Of a stretch of 64,000 bases of DNA, positions 27,840 through 38,334 are shown piece by piece. A program made the position numbers and the translations under genes. Source of the DNA: Undibacterium sp. KW1 (GTDB lineage Bacteria; Pseudomonadota; Gammaproteobacteria; Burkholderiales; Burkholderiaceae_D). The notes under the pieces are model-generated. The model was given only the letters and a program-made list of their open reading frames with translations. It had not been told where the DNA came from and made no database searches. The stretch is from contig NZ_AP018439.1 of the NCBI RefSeq assembly GCF_009937955.1, forward strand, positions 1,488,001-1,552,000, given 5' to 3'. Position 1 is the stretch's first letter. Each line of letters starts with the position of its first letter.

Positions 27840-29621
27840 CTAGATCAGTGATGAAGTGACTTTCAGAACCTCATCTGCCGTGGTAACACCTTCGATGATC
27901 TTATATGCGCCTGCAATGCGCAAGGGTTTCATCTCATCCTTGATGCTTTGGGCACGCAGGGCATGGATATCGGCATTCTCAGTGATCAGTTTGCTGAAAG
28001 GCAGGGTGACTGTCAGTAATTCATACAAGCCTGTACGTCCCATGAAACCGGTCTGGCGGCATTCCGGGCAGCCGACGGGTTTATAGATTTTCTCGGGTTT
28101 GCTGATGCCCCAGCCCTCAGTGAGGGTGTCCCAGACAGCATCCTGCAGTTCACCTTCGGGAGATTTACAGTGGATGCACAGGGTCCTGACCAGGCGCTGG
28201 GCCAGGATGCCTATGATGGTTGCTTCCAATAAATAATAAGGCACACCAAGTTCCAGCAGACGCATGATGGCTGAAGGCGCGTCATTGGTATGCAGGGTGG
28301 ATAAGACCAAATGACCTGTCAGTGCGGCCTGTATGGCCATCTCGGCAGTTGGCAAATCGCGTATCTCACCGACCATGATGATGTCAGGATCCTGACGCAT
28401 GAGGGCGCGTATGCCATCAGCAAAACTCAGGTCGATGGCAGACTGTACCTGCATCTGGTTGAACGAGCCCTCTACCATCTCGATAGGGTCTTCGACGGTA
28501 CAGACATTCACGTCGGGTGTCGCCAGCGCTTTGAGCGTCGTGTACAAGGTAGTGGTTTTACCGGAACCGGTAGGTCCGGTGACCAGGATAATGCCATGTG
28601 GCTTGCTGGTCAGGTGATCCCAGCGTTTTGCATCATTGATGGGGAAACCGAGTTCGGGCAGGGTCTTGACCACAACTTCAGGATCAAAAATACGCATGAC
28701 CATTTTTTCGCCGAACACCGTAGGCAGGGTGGACAAACGCAGTTCCACCTCCTGGCCTTCACTGGTACGGGTTTTGATACGACCATCCTGCGGACGACGT
28801 TTTTCGATAACGTCCATGCGGCCCAGCAATTTGATACGGGCTGTCATGGCGATCATGATGGTGGCTGGTACCTGATATACCTGGTGCAAGACACCGTCGA
28901 TACGGAAACGGATGACGGAAATATCGCGTTTGGGCTCGAGATGGATATCCGAGGCGCGCTGATCAAAGGCAAATTGCCACAGCCAATCGACGATATTGAC
29001 GATGTGCTGGTCATTCGCATCGACCTGCTTATTGGTCTTGCCTATCTCTATCAGTTGCTCAAAGTTCTGACGCAGGTTGGCGTCATTCTTGTTCGACTTG
29101 CGCGCATCCTTGATGGATTTGGCCAGTGAGAAAAACTGCACGATGTATTGCGAAATTTCCAGCGGGTTCGCCACCACCAGGCGAATCTCCTTGCGGCTGA
29201 ATTTCAGTATTTCATCCTGCCATTCGGTATTGAATGGCTCTGAAGTCGCAACGACAATGACATTGCCCGTGGATTCCACAGGCAGAATGTTAAAGCGGGT
29301 CGCATAAGAGGCCGACATCACATCGGATACGCTGGTGAAATCTATCTTCAGGGGATCAATGCGGTAAAAAGGTAAATTTACCTTGGCGGCCGCCCATTCC
29401 GTCAGCCAGTCCAGCGTCAGTAAAATATGCGGTGAAATGGCCGAATGCAATCTGGCCTGTGCAACTGCAGTCAGGGGATGCATGCTGGCCGGACCGTTTT
29501 TCAACAAACCCTGGGTCGCGTGGAACTGGGTCTTGGCTTCTTCCTTGGGGATGATGCCATCGGCCATCAGCCAGGTAAAAATTTGTTGCAGGTTCAGGCT
29601 GCGGTGTGCTGGTTTATTCAT
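27840..29621 (-). CDS. GspE/PulE/PilB-type secretion ATPase, orphan
   Basis: 593 residues. The N-terminal part is a GspE-N-like domain (FTSVSDVMSASYATRFNILPVE). The ATPase core has DQRASDIHLEP, Walker A GPTGSGKTT at about 346-354, an Asp box, MVGEIRDLPTAEMAIQAALTGHLVLSTLHTND and a zinc tetracysteine motif (CIHC near 480, CPEC near 517). Such ATPases drive type II secretion or type IV pilus assembly, but no pilin, GspF or secretin gene is nearby. It is 23 bases upstream of the histidine kinase gene on the same strand and may be co-transcribed with it. It could be a spare pilus motor. Confidence 0.9.
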   Translation of the reverse strand: MNKPAHRSLNLQQIFTWLMADGIIPKEEAKTQFHATQGLLKNGPASMHPLTAVAQARLHSAISPHILLTLDWLTEWAAAKVNLPFYRIDPLKIDFTSVSDVMSASYATRFNILPVESTGNVIVVATSEPFNTEWQDEILKFSRKEIRLVVANPLEISQYIVQFFSLAKSIKDARKSNKNDANLRQNFEQLIEIGKTNKQVDANDQHIVNIVDWLWQFAFDQRASDIHLEPKRDISVIRFRIDGVLHQVYQVPATIMIAMTARIKLLGRMDVIEKRRPQDGRIKTRTSEGQEVELRLSTLPTVFGEKMVMRIFDPEVVVKTLPELGFPINDAKRWDHLTSKPHGIILVTGPTGSGKTTTLYTTLKALATPDVNVCTVEDPIEMVEGSFNQMQVQSAIDLSFADGIRALMRQDPDIIMVGEIRDLPTAEMAIQAALTGHLVLSTLHTNDAPSAIMRLLELGVPYYLLEATIIGILAQRLVRTLCIHCKSPEGELQDAVWDTLTEGWGISKPEKIYKPVGCPECRQTGFMGRTGLYELLTVTLPFSKLITENADIHALRAQSIKDEMKPLRIAGAYKIIEGVTTADEVLKVTSSLI

Positions 29622-29655
29622 GCTTGGTGACCGTTTTCATCAAATTATTTTGACA

Positions 29656-30474
29656 TTATTTGGGATCGCAGGCTGCCTTGAGCCCATTGACCCAGGATTT
29701 TGCAGGCATTTTGGTGCTCGCCCTGATCTGTTCCGCTTTTTCGTACAGCTCAGGGAAATTCAATTCGGGCTTGCGTTTGAACGCCAGGGCAACCACATTG
29801 CCATCGTGGACTTCTGGCAGGCATAGCACAGTGTCAAAGGCAAAGCGCATGGCTTTAAGGTTGCGTGCATAGCTGGGGTGGTCGCCAAACAGGTTGACGG
29901 TCAAGATGCCATCGTCTTTCAGGCAATTTGCACAGGCCTGATAAAACTCAGCACTGTCGAGCACCGGGCCACGGGCAGTAGCATCATATAAATCCACCTG
30001 CATGGCATCTGCATGCCCATGATTATTGTCATCGTTGACAAAGTCCATGGCATCCATTTCCAGCACCTGCAGCCGCTCGTCATTGGCAGGTAATTTGAAC
30101 ATGCTTTCGCAAATGGCGATAACAGACGGATTAAGTTCTACCGTGGTGACTGCGGCATCTTCGAAATGACGGTAACAGAACTTGGTCAGTGCACCGGTGC
30201 CCAGTCCCAGTTGCACCAGTTGTTGTGGCGTATCGATGAACAGCATCCAGGCCATCATCTGTTGCGCGTATTCGAGTTCTATGGCGTCGGGCTTGCGCAG
30301 GCGCATGGCACCTTGCACCCATTCGGTACCGAAATGCAGGAATCGTACCCCATCCATTTCGGATAAGGTGACAGGAGCAAATTTGGGTTTGCGGTTGGCC
30401 TTCTTCGGGGCAGCGGCGGTGGGGCCAGAGCGGTGATTGGCCTCGGCTTCTATGGATTTTCGTTTGATCAGCAT
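29656..30474 (-). CDS. Spermidine synthase-like (PABMT superfamily) methyltransferase-fold protein
   Basis: 272 residues. A basic Ala/Pro/Lys N-terminus of ~35 residues is followed by a Rossmann methyltransferase-like domain: LVQLGLGTGALTKFCYR (SAM or decarboxy-SAM loop), VTTVELNPSVIAI (acidic ribose ligand) and LQVLEMDAMDFV. The loop MQVDLYDATARGPVLDS corresponds to the catalytic Asp region of polyamine synthases. Annotated homologues are usually called spermidine synthase or hypothetical; the true substrate is uncertain. It lies 34 bases upstream of the gspE-like gene on the same strand. Confidence 0.8.
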   Translation of the reverse strand: MLIKRKSIEAEANHRSGPTAAAPKKANRKPKFAPVTLSEMDGVRFLHFGTEWVQGAMRLRKPDAIELEYAQQMMAWMLFIDTPQQLVQLGLGTGALTKFCYRHFEDAAVTTVELNPSVIAICESMFKLPANDERLQVLEMDAMDFVNDDNNHGHADAMQVDLYDATARGPVLDSAEFYQACANCLKDDGILTVNLFGDHPSYARNLKAMRFAFDTVLCLPEVHDGNVVALAFKRKPELNFPELYEKAEQIRASTKMPAKSWVNGLKAACDPK

Positions 30475-30719
30475 CCGCTTATTTTAACCTTCATAGTGTG
30501 TGTCGAAAGCAAATTTACATTTTCCATACAAGTTGTAATGAATTTTGACGGAAAAACTTGAGGAAGGAGTTACTTTTACGCAATTATACTTGCGCGAACT
30601 TGCCTGATGCTTCGCTTGTGGAAACTATATTGTCAGTATGGCTATGAAAGATGCCTCTGAGGTAAAATCCCATCTTGCCCAAATTGACACATACGTTCAT
30701 TTATTTCCCCGTTTTTCAC

Positions 30720-31655
30720 ATGAAAAATAAAAAAACAGCCGTTGCTGCCTTCATTTTTGTCGCCTTGCTCGGCCTGTCCGCTTTTTTCCTGTTTGGCCGT
30801 GAACCCCTTGATCCTGCCAAGCCAGAGGTTTTCAATGCCGATACTGCCATGCTGGCAATTTTTGGTACATATAATGAAAAGCATCAAGGGGTCTTGCTCC
30901 CTGAAAAAAATACTGCAGCCTGGGATATGGGGCAGGCCGATACCTTGGCCACGGCCCTGCTGGCGGGCACCTATACCGAGGCTGGTAAAAAGAAAGCCGT
31001 ACTGGTCGTGCAGCGTCAGCAAATTCTTGACGGTGTTGTGGAAGAAAGCCATGCGACCGCTCCAGTCGTCTCTGTGTATATATTCGCCTTTAACGGCAAA
31101 CAATGGCTATTCGAAAAGGGCAAGAAAGAAGTCGCTGCCTATGGCGCAAATGGCATGGCACCGATGGCCAACCTGATCCGCCTTGGCAAGGACAAGTTTG
31201 GTCTCTTGTTTGAAGGTGGAGACATGCATCAGGGCTATACCAATGACTATGCCTTCATCGTGTCCTTGAGCGACGCCAAACCCGTCATCGCGCTGGAATT
31301 GAACATGGGCGAAAGCAATAGTGGCGCCTGTACCGATGATGTGGAAGAACAGGGCCCAATGATGCAGGCATGCTGGGAAAATATCGGCAAGCTCAGTTTC
31401 CTGCAGAATGCCACTGATGAGTACTATACCGTCAAGCTGAGCACGACAGGCAATAAACCGGAGGGTGACAAGCCGCCATCAGCAGCCAGGCAGCAGGATA
31501 CTTATTTTGTCCATACAAGTAATACCTACAAGGCCAGCAAAGACCAGCGTCTGAAGACCGCCAGTCCGGTTGCTGAAGAGCTGATCAAAAATGCTGGTGA
31601 AATGAAAAAACAGAAGCCTCCTGTCGCTGATGCGGCAAACAAGCAAGGCGCTTAG
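30720..31655 (+). CDS. Hypothetical exported or membrane-anchored protein
   Basis: 311 residues from ATG 30720; a TTG-initiated 15-residue extension is less likely because it precedes the natural signal anchor KNKKTAVAAFIFVALLGLSAFFLF. The soluble part (FNADTAMLAIFGTYNEKHQG, then VVSVYIFAFNGKQWLFEKGKKEVAAYGANGMAP) suggests a mixed alpha/beta periplasmic domain, with a single pair of nearby cysteines (ACTDD, QACWE) that may form a disulfide. The tail is Lys/Pro-rich. Not recognised as a known family. It is divergent from the spermidine-synthase-like gene. Confidence 0.7.
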   Translation: MKNKKTAVAAFIFVALLGLSAFFLFGREPLDPAKPEVFNADTAMLAIFGTYNEKHQGVLLPEKNTAAWDMGQADTLATALLAGTYTEAGKKKAVLVVQRQQILDGVVEESHATAPVVSVYIFAFNGKQWLFEKGKKEVAAYGANGMAPMANLIRLGKDKFGLLFEGGDMHQGYTNDYAFIVSLSDAKPVIALELNMGESNSGACTDDVEEQGPMMQACWENIGKLSFLQNATDEYYTVKLSTTGNKPEGDKPPSAARQQDTYFVHTSNTYKASKDQRLKTASPVAEELIKNAGEMKKQKPPVADAANKQGA

Positions 31656-31692
31656 CACATCAAGGTTTGCATGCTCTGATAACCTGATATCT

Positions 31693-32247
31693 TCAGCCAG
31701 GTGCAGGCTGCAGTCCGGCCTGCCAGTCGAGTAATTTGTCTGCAAAACTGCGTGTTGCGTGGGCGGGGGAGGATGAGGGTAGTATCAGCGTCTGGTACCC
31801 GTGTTGCTGGAAGTAAGTCGCCATTTTTCCTGCGGTCTGGCCATTGAAGCAAAGCTTGCGCAAATGCGGATGTGTTGCCCGCAAGCCGCTGAAGTCATTG
31901 AGTTTGCCCTCGCGTATGGCTGAGTCAAGGCTGCCTGCACGCACGCAGGAATGAAATACATCCCATAAACCTATGCCATGCGCCAGCAAAGTTTGCAGGC
32001 GCTGTTCATAATCAAGAGTGACCAGGTCTGTTGCCAGAGAGGCTGAGACCAGTCGCCAGAACTGGTTTTGCCTGTAGGCATAATATTGCGTTGCCGTGAG
32101 TGAAGCAGCGCCAGGGAAACTTCCCAGTATCAGGGTATGGGTGTGCTCATTGATGACAGGAGGGAAGCCCTGCAATACAGGGGCTTGCGCAAGTGGGTTC
32201 GATTCTGGTGCTTTCATAAAGCTGTAATTGGCCGGTGCCGTTTGCAT
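31693..32247 (-). CDS. DNA-deoxyinosine glycosylase (uracil-DNA glycosylase superfamily)
   Basis: About 184 residues from ATG 32247; ATG 32217 is also possible and no ribosome site is decisive. Motif 1 LILGSFPGAASL and motif 2 PSSSPAHATRSF are those of the family 6 HDG-type glycosylases that remove hypoxanthine from DNA. In between, QYYAYRQNQFWRLVSASL and GIGLWDVFHSCVRAGSLDSAI are conserved in this group. Role: repair of deaminated adenine. The gene is convergent with the preceding hypothetical gene, with 37 bases between the stops. Confidence 0.85.
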   Translation of the reverse strand: MQTAPANYSFMKAPESNPLAQAPVLQGFPPVINEHTHTLILGSFPGAASLTATQYYAYRQNQFWRLVSASLATDLVTLDYEQRLQTLLAHGIGLWDVFHSCVRAGSLDSAIREGKLNDFSGLRATHPHLRKLCFNGQTAGKMATYFQQHGYQTLILPSSSPAHATRSFADKLLDWQAGLQPAPG

Positions 32248-32381
32248 GGAAAAACTTTGTGACAAATTTCATGATAACTGATGACAAAGCTGTCTGGCTG
32301 TTTACGTCTTGCTGGGCTATTCTTGAAGCATGACAAAAGCTTCAATTTAATTTGCAGTAGAATGGGACAGGAGGTGGAGTG

Positions 32382-32888
32382 ATGAAATTGATGACAAGTG
32401 CAATATTGCTGGCAATGGCGATGGCGACACAGGTACAGGCTGGCGAAGTGAAAGTGACCTGGCAGGAGCCGGAGAAATATACGGATATTCGCCCAGGCAA
32501 TGAATCCAAATCAGGCTTCCAGGAACGCATGATCAAGGAGTTTGATCAAATATTTGCCGACCTGGCAAAAAAACTGCCCGATGCGTATCAGTGGGACATC
32601 ACAGTCACTGATGTTGATCTGGCTGGCGACGTACGCCCGTTTTACCGTAACACCGTTGGTGATATACGGATCATCAAGGATTTGTACTGGCCGCGCATGA
32701 CTTTGACTTTTGACTTGAAGGACGAAAAAGGCAAGAGCATTGCTTCGGGTACAGAAAATATCAAGGACATGAATTTTCTGATGAGATCCGCTCTGGCTAC
32801 CGGTAATTCTGCCTTCCGCTATGAAGAGCAGATGCTGCGCGACTGGTTCGCCAAACAGCAGCGTGACAAGATTTTCCCTTCACGCTGA
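32382..32888 (+). CDS. DUF3016 domain-containing exported protein
   Basis: 168 residues from ATG 32382, with GGAGG 7 bases upstream (a GTG just before it, 32379, is too close to that site). Signal peptide MKLMTSAILLAMAMATQVQA, then the DUF3016 pattern: VKVTWQEPEKYTDIRPGNESKSGFQERMIKEFDQIFADLAKKLPDAYQWDITVTDVDLAG, with RPFYRNTVGDIRIIKDLYWPRM. Function unknown; the family consists of small periplasmic proteins. It ends at a shared terminator with htpG. Confidence 0.88.
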   Translation: MKLMTSAILLAMAMATQVQAGEVKVTWQEPEKYTDIRPGNESKSGFQERMIKEFDQIFADLAKKLPDAYQWDITVTDVDLAGDVRPFYRNTVGDIRIIKDLYWPRMTLTFDLKDEKGKSIASGTENIKDMNFLMRSALATGNSAFRYEEQMLRDWFAKQQRDKIFPSR

Positions 32889-32898
32889 ACACGATGCA

Positions 32899-32932
32899 TA
32901 AAAAAACGGACTCAATATGAGTCCGTTTTTTG
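32899..32932. terminator. Bidirectional rho-independent terminator
   Basis: AAAAAACGGACTC-AATAT-GAGTCCGTTTTTT between the convergent DUF3016 and htpG genes. It is perfectly symmetrical with A/T runs on both sides. Confidence 0.92.
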
Positions 32933-32949
32933 TGCTGTAGAGATACTGA

Positions 32950-34857
32950 CTACTTGCTCAGCAACATCTCATTGAGACGTTTTACAAATGCACTTGGGTC
33001 GCTGAGGTTGCCACCTTCAGCCAGCAAGGCCTGGTCAAACAGCAGGTGTGACCAGTCGTCGAACTTGTTGACTTCATACTTGAGTTTCTGTACCAGAGGA
33101 TGATCAGGGTTGACTTCCAGTATAGGCTTGGACTCTGGTGCAGCCTGACCTGCAGCCTTCAGCATGCGCGCCAGGTTGCCAGACAAATCATGCTCATCTG
33201 CGACCAGGCAGGCCGGTGAATCCGTAAGACGGAAAGTCACACGCACATCCTTGGCCTTGTCTGCCAGGGCTGTTTTCATCTTCTCGACCAGGTCTTTGAA
33301 CTCGGTCTGGGTTTCTTCATGCTGTTTCTTTTCTGCTTCATCTTCCAGTTGGCCCAGATCCAGGCCACCTTTGGCGACGGAAGCGAGTTCCTTGCCTTCG
33401 AAATCATTCAGGAAGGACAGCATCCATTCATCAACGCGGTCAGTCAGCAACAAGACTTCCACGCCTTTCTTGCGGAAAATTTCCAGGTGTGGGCTGTTCT
33501 TGGCAGTGGCATAGCTTTCTGCCGTGACATAGTAAATCTTGTCCTGGCCTTCTTTTGCGCGGCTCAGGTAATCCGCCAGTGAGACATTTTGTGCATCGCT
33601 GTCATTGTGGGTAGATGCAAAGCGCAGCAATTTGGCGATACGCTCCTTGTTGGCATGATCTTCACCCACGCCTTCTTTCAGGACCTGGCCAAATTCTTTC
33701 CAGAAAGTCGCGTACTTGTCTTTCTTTGCTTGTGTATCATCGCCATCCGCATTTGCCAGGTCTTCCAGCATGCCCAGCACGCGCTTGGTCGAACCTTCGC
33801 GTATCGCCTTGATGTCGCGGCTTTCCTGCAGGATTTCACGTGAGACATTCAAAGGCAGGTCATTCGAATCAATGACACCTTTGACAAAGCGCAGGTAGAC
33901 TGGCATCAGTTGTTCTGCATCATCCATGATGAAGACGCGTTTGACGTAGAGCTTGATACCACCACGTTTATTGCGGTCCCACATGTCAAACGGTGCGCGT
34001 GATGGGATGTACAGCAATTGTGTATATTCGCTGCGGCCTTCAACACGGTTATGCGTGTGGGTCAGCGGTGCGGTGTAGTCATGCGACACGTGTTTGTAGA
34101 ACTCATCATATTGCTCAGGCGTGATGTCAGACTTGCTGCGTGCCCACAAGGCACTGGCCTGGTTGATGGTTTCCAGTTCGTCTTTCAAAACCTGTTCTTT
34201 CTTCTCTTCGTCCCATTCTTCTTTCTGCATCTTGATAGGCAGAGAGATATGGTCGGAATAAGTACGGATCACGGATTTGAGTTTCCATGCAGACAGGAAC
34301 TCGTCTTCGCCTTCACGCAGGTGCAGGGTGATGCTGGTGCCGCGGCCTTCCTTGACGATGTCTTCTACACTAAAGTCACCTGCACCTTCGGATTCCCAGC
34401 GTACAGCCTGGTCTGCAGGCAGACCGGCGCGGCGGCTTTCTACGGTGATGCGGTCGGCAACGATAAAGCCGGAGTAAAAACCAACACCAAACTGGCCTAT
34501 CATGGCGGCATCTTTTTGCTGGTCGCCAGACAGTTTGCCAAAGAATTCCTTGGTGCCGGATTTGGCGATCGTGCCCAGGTGTTCTATCGCATCAGCCTTG
34601 CTCATCCCTATGCCATTGTCGGCAATGGTGACGGTACGTGCTTCCTTGTTGAAACTGACCTGGATTTGCAACTCAGGATCGTTTTCAAACAGGCTGGCAT
34701 TATTAATGGCTTCAAAACGCAGTTTGTCTGATGCATCAGAAGCATTCGAGATCAGTTCACGCAAAAAGATTTCCTTGTTTGAATACAAGGAGTGAATCAT
34801 CAACTGCAAAAGTTGTTTGACTTCGGCCTGAAAGCCCAGGGTTTGTTTTTCTGACAT
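32950..34857 (-). CDS. htpG: Molecular chaperone HtpG (bacterial Hsp90)
   Basis: 635 residues from ATG 34857 (GAGGG 6 bases upstream); the upstream in-frame sequence is not part of the protein. The N-terminal ATPase shows [44 protein letters not shown], then the Bergerat motifs [13 protein letters not shown] and [15 protein letters not shown]. The middle domain has [11 protein letters not shown] and [10 protein letters not shown]. The dimerisation domain ends the chain. It is a cytosolic ATP-dependent chaperone with a client-remodelling role in stress. A sigma-32-like promoter lies about 95-120 bases upstream of the start. Confidence 0.97.
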   Translation of the reverse strand: MSEKQTLGFQAEVKQLLQLMIHSLYSNKEIFLRELISNASDASDKLRFEAINNASLFENDPELQIQVSFNKEARTVTIADNGIGMSKADAIEHLGTIAKSGTKEFFGKLSGDQQKDAAMIGQFGVGFYSGFIVADRITVESRRAGLPADQAVRWESEGAGDFSVEDIVKEGRGTSITLHLREGEDEFLSAWKLKSVIRTYSDHISLPIKMQKEEWDEEKKEQVLKDELETINQASALWARSKSDITPEQYDEFYKHVSHDYTAPLTHTHNRVEGRSEYTQLLYIPSRAPFDMWDRNKRGGIKLYVKRVFIMDDAEQLMPVYLRFVKGVIDSNDLPLNVSREILQESRDIKAIREGSTKRVLGMLEDLANADGDDTQAKKDKYATFWKEFGQVLKEGVGEDHANKERIAKLLRFASTHNDSDAQNVSLADYLSRAKEGQDKIYYVTAESYATAKNSPHLEIFRKKGVEVLLLTDRVDEWMLSFLNDFEGKELASVAKGGLDLGQLEDEAEKKQHEETQTEFKDLVEKMKTALADKAKDVRVTFRLTDSPACLVADEHDLSGNLARMLKAAGQAAPESKPILEVNPDHPLVQKLKYEVNKFDDWSHLLFDQALLAEGGNLSDPSAFVKRLNEMLLSK

Positions 34858-34950
34858 GGTTTCCCTCAAAGATTTCTTTAGTAGTATTGGCAATTGCTTG
34901 CCTGCTGCTGTTTTTGTAACATTGTTTGCAACATTGCTTGAGCAGAGGGA

Positions 34951-34978
34951 AGGTGAGGCCGCTTTGACAGATTTCAAG
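34951..34978 (-). promoter_or_regulatory. Sigma-32-like heat-shock promoter of htpG
   Basis: On the minus strand CTTGAAA (34978-34972) is followed after 13 bases by CCTCACCT, close to the sigma-32 pattern CTTGAAA-N11-15-CCCCATNT. Location upstream of htpG, a classical heat-shock gene, supports the call. Confidence 0.5.
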
Positions 34979-35117
34979 ATGATTGTTTAAAAGACATGGC
35001 AACTCGGGTTGTGCTTGCCTTCCAGCATGAATGTTTGTATTTTTTGCAAAATTTCACTAGACTTCGCTGTAGTAGTACCTGTATCTCTGAACTTTTCATG
35101 GACATGGAGTAGCCGTA

Positions 35118-35878
35118 ATGTTGCTTAAAGTAGCGGGTGTGCTCTGTTTCATTTTCCTTTGCGGGTATGCGCCTTTCTTGAAAGCGGCTAATCTCTATCT
35201 GACTGACGTCGCTCCTTTTGCTTTCTCCAAAGATGCCAAGGGTACTTATGACGGCATCAATGTGCGCATAGCCAATGAATTGCGCAGGAGATCCGGCGTC
35301 CCGCTGGAGCTTGTGGTGGTGCCCAGCGCCCGCCATGTGGTGATGTTCCCAGCAGATAAAGAGGCTTACAGTATTTCCCAGGCAGAAAATTTCAGTGAGC
35401 AGGAAGGTATCCTTTTGAGCGAGGTTACCCAGTTTCCGATTATGGTGATTGCGCCGCGCGGGGCCATACTCAGAAATTATGATGACCTGAATGCCCTGTC
35501 CATGGAAAAAGGCATAGGCATGATGCGCAGGCTCAGTTATGGCACGTTTGGCCAGGATGAGCGCGTCAGGAAGGTAGAAATCAATACACTGGAGAATGGC
35601 ATGCGCATGCTGGAAGCTGGGCGCATATCGGGTATCGTTGGCAGCCAGCCCGCTATCCTTGCGGCGGCAGAAAAAATGCGTCGGCAAATTTGTTAGGCCC
35701 CGGCTTGGTTATTTCTTATGGCTCACATGTCATGCGTGTGCGGCCAGAGTTCGCTGCGAGTGCAACTTCCAAAACCATTAGTGCGACTTTGCTGGCCATG
35801 AAAAATGATGGCAGCATCGCACGTATACTCGACGACATTCTAAAAGACCTGAAGGCGGGGTTGTCAGCCGCAAAATAA
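35118..35878 (+). pseudogene. Periplasmic solute-binding protein, family 3 type, one-base frameshift
   Basis: The first frame runs 35118-35696 with a signal peptide (GVLCFIFLCGYAPFLKA), YLTDVAPFAFSKDAKGTYDGINVRIANELRRRSG and an inter-lobe NDLN-like segment, then stops after MRRQIC. The C-terminal part LGPGLVISYGSHVMRVRPEFA continues in another frame to 35878. Adding one A to the A6 run at 35671-35676 joins both into a 253-residue protein (EKNASANLLGPGLV), the normal length for the family. No transporter genes are adjacent. It is divergent from htpG. Probably a sequencing error or a fresh mutation. Confidence 0.8.
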
Positions 35879-36024
35879 TCTCCCTGTCACCTGATTTCGG
35901 GCTTTTATCACAAGCCTGTATTGCCTGAGTCTTGCCCTCCTTAAAATCCATCCTGTTGTTCAATTCTGGAAATCCTGCCTGCCTTGCGCGGCAGCTCACT
36001 GTCTCGCTAAAATTCTGCCATCAC

Positions 36025-38243
36025 ATGTCCAAGTTCGCTTTAAAAAATAAATTCCCATCGCCTGGCTTTGTGCGCCAGGCATGTATGAAAACCAGCATGG
36101 CCGGGATCGGAGCCTCGCTGCTTATGAGTAGCACCGCATTGCGGGCTGCTGATGTAGTTAAAGTCGAAATCACGAAGAGTGCAGATGCGATACAAACCGT
36201 TGAGGTGGGCGGGCCCGGAGCAACAGCGCAAAGAAAGAATGACACTGCCGCAAAAATCGTCGTCAACGCCGCTGAGCTGATGCAATATGGTGACACGCAA
36301 TTGTCTGCTGTATTAAAACGCCAGCCCGGCATTTCTGTCGTGGGAAATGAATTGCGCATGCGTGGCCTGGGTGCAGGCTATACGCAGATATTATTGAATG
36401 GCGACCCGGTGGCACCGGGATTTTCCATAGACAGCATTGATCCTGCGTTGATAGAGCGTGTGGAAATCCTGCGCACCACGACGGCGGAATTCAGCGCCCA
36501 GGCGGTGGCAGGTAGCATCAACATCATCCTCAAAAAAACTGCGGGCAGTGCCAAAAAAGAGTTCAAGGCTGCAATCGCGCATAGTGAACATAACTGGTAT
36601 CCCACATTGTCCCTGGAAGCGGCCGACAGACATGCAGGTTTTTCTTACTCTGTCACTGGCACTGTATCAAAAACCGGTGATGAAAATTCCCCGCAGTCAC
36701 CGAGAGCATAGTGAGCCCTGACGGCAAATCCAGGGTACTGAGATTAATACAGCAAAAAAATCTGGCTGACTTTTGGCGCCTGGCGCTGACACCCCGTCTG
36801 AACTGGAGCATGGGCAATGGCGACACACTGAGCTGGCAGAGCCTGATTGATTTTTACCGCAACGTGAATTGGGGGCGTGACCATGAAACAGCGGCACCGG
36901 AAGATGCCAGTCAATATCCTGACAATAATTATCGCGCATCTTCACATACAGGTTTGTTACGCTCAGACCTGAGCTGGGCGCACAGGATAGATGCAGACAG
37001 CAAACTGAATGCGAAGCTGGGCCTGAACTACAACAAGCGCGAGACTGACTATAATTTCTATGGCTATCCTTTGGGGCAGAGCCAGGCTTTCAACCGCCAT
37101 GTGGTGTCGAATGCCATAGATAGCAGTGTCAGCAGCAGTGGCAAGTACCTGAGCCGCTTTCGTGATGGCCATAGTCTTGCACTTGGTTGGGATGTCACAC
37201 AAACGCAGCGCAGTGAAACCCGTGCCCAGTATGACCGGCAGCCACATGCAGCCGGGATAGATACGCTGTTTGAAGACTACCAGGCCAATGTCCGCCGCGT
37301 GGCCGTGTTTGCCCAGGATGAATGGGATGTGACTAGTCACCTGCAAGCTTATCTGGGCATGCGCTGGGAAGGTTTGAATACAGAAACCGCAGGCCGGTTG
37401 ATGTCCAGCGTCCAGACCAGGTCCAGCGTATGGAGCCCGGTCATGCAATTATTATGGAAATTGCCTGAGCTGGAGAAGGACCAGTTGCGTTTTGCCCTGT
37501 CCCGTACCTACAAAGCACCCACCACGCGTAGCCTGGTACCCCGTCGCTATACGGCAAACAATGATAATGGCCCGAACAATCCTGACTTCCAGGGCAACCC
37601 GCAACTCTTGCCTGAGCTGGCCTGGGGTGCCGACCTGGCGTATGAATCTTATTTTGCTAAAAACAGCATGTTCAGCCTGTCCGCCTATGTCAAGCGGGTA
37701 CAGGACGTGACGGTGCAAAACCTGTATGAAAGAAATGGTGTATGGATTACGACACCTTTTAATAACGGTAAGGCCAGGGTGATGGGGCTGGAATTTGATG
37801 CCAAATTTAGCCTGCAGGATTTGCTGCCAGCCTCAGTGCCGCTGGAAGTACGTCTGAATGCCGCACGGAACTGGTCCAGGCTGGATGCAATACCGGGGCC
37901 GGATAACCGACTGACCGACCAGGTACCATTGACTGCCAATCTGGGCATGGATTACAAGCGCAGTGAGCAACAGTCATTTGGATTTAATTTCAATCTGCAG
38001 ACAGGCGGCAATGTGCAGGTCACGCCTGGTCTGCGCAACTATACGGGTGTCAGTCGCATTCTTGATTTGTATGGATTATGGAAGCTGGAAAAAAAGACGC
38101 AACTGCGCCTGTCTGTCAGTAATCTCTTGCATCAGGATGTGCTGCAGTCTTCGCAATTCAGTGATCAGGATGGGCGCCAATCACGTAGCTCGGTCACACC
38201 GGGTAGTGCCACGATACGTCTGCAGTTTGAAAAGAGTTTATAA
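36025..38243 (+). pseudogene. TonB-dependent outer-membrane receptor, one-base frameshift
   Basis: Reading starts at ATG 36025 with an export signal (MAGIGASLLMSSTALRA). The plug domain shows LSAVLKRQPGISVVGNELRMRGLGAGYTQILLNGDPVAPGFSIDSIDPALIERVEILRTTTAEFSAQAVAGSINIILKKT. The frame closes at 36711, while the barrel (TPRLNWSMGNGDTLSWQSL to the C-terminal ATIRLQFEKSL) continues in a second frame to 38243. One extra C in the C4 run 36689-36692 restores NSPAVTESIVSPDGKSRVLRL and a 739-residue receptor. The plug and the absence of a cobalamin-type motif suggest a siderophore or carbohydrate ligand; none can be named. Confidence 0.85.
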
Positions 38244-38275
38244 AAAAATGGGAGAAAACATCTCCCATTTTTTTC
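38242..38275. terminator. Bidirectional rho-independent terminator
   Basis: AAAAAAATGGGAGA-AAACA-TCTCCCATTTTTTT overlapping the TonB receptor stop. It is shared with the convergent hypothetical gene ending at 38335. Two near-direct copies of ACTATTTGCT follow at 38289 and 38312. Confidence 0.9.
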
Positions 38276-38334
38276 TCAGTATTCACTCACTATTTGCTCA
38301 ATATGTTCTTACTATTTGCTTATTAATTTTCTTA

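Noticed and set aside
28311..29129. 272-codon plus-strand open frame
   Set aside because: Antisense shadow of the GspE-type ATPase gene, whose motifs are unmistakable.
34018..34731. 237-codon plus-strand open frame
   Set aside because: Antisense shadow of htpG.
35671..35676. Programmed ribosomal frameshift at A6
   Set aside because: A run of six A can be slippery, but no downstream pseudoknot or stem is evident and the three other breaks are also homopolymer deletions, so error or mutation is simpler.
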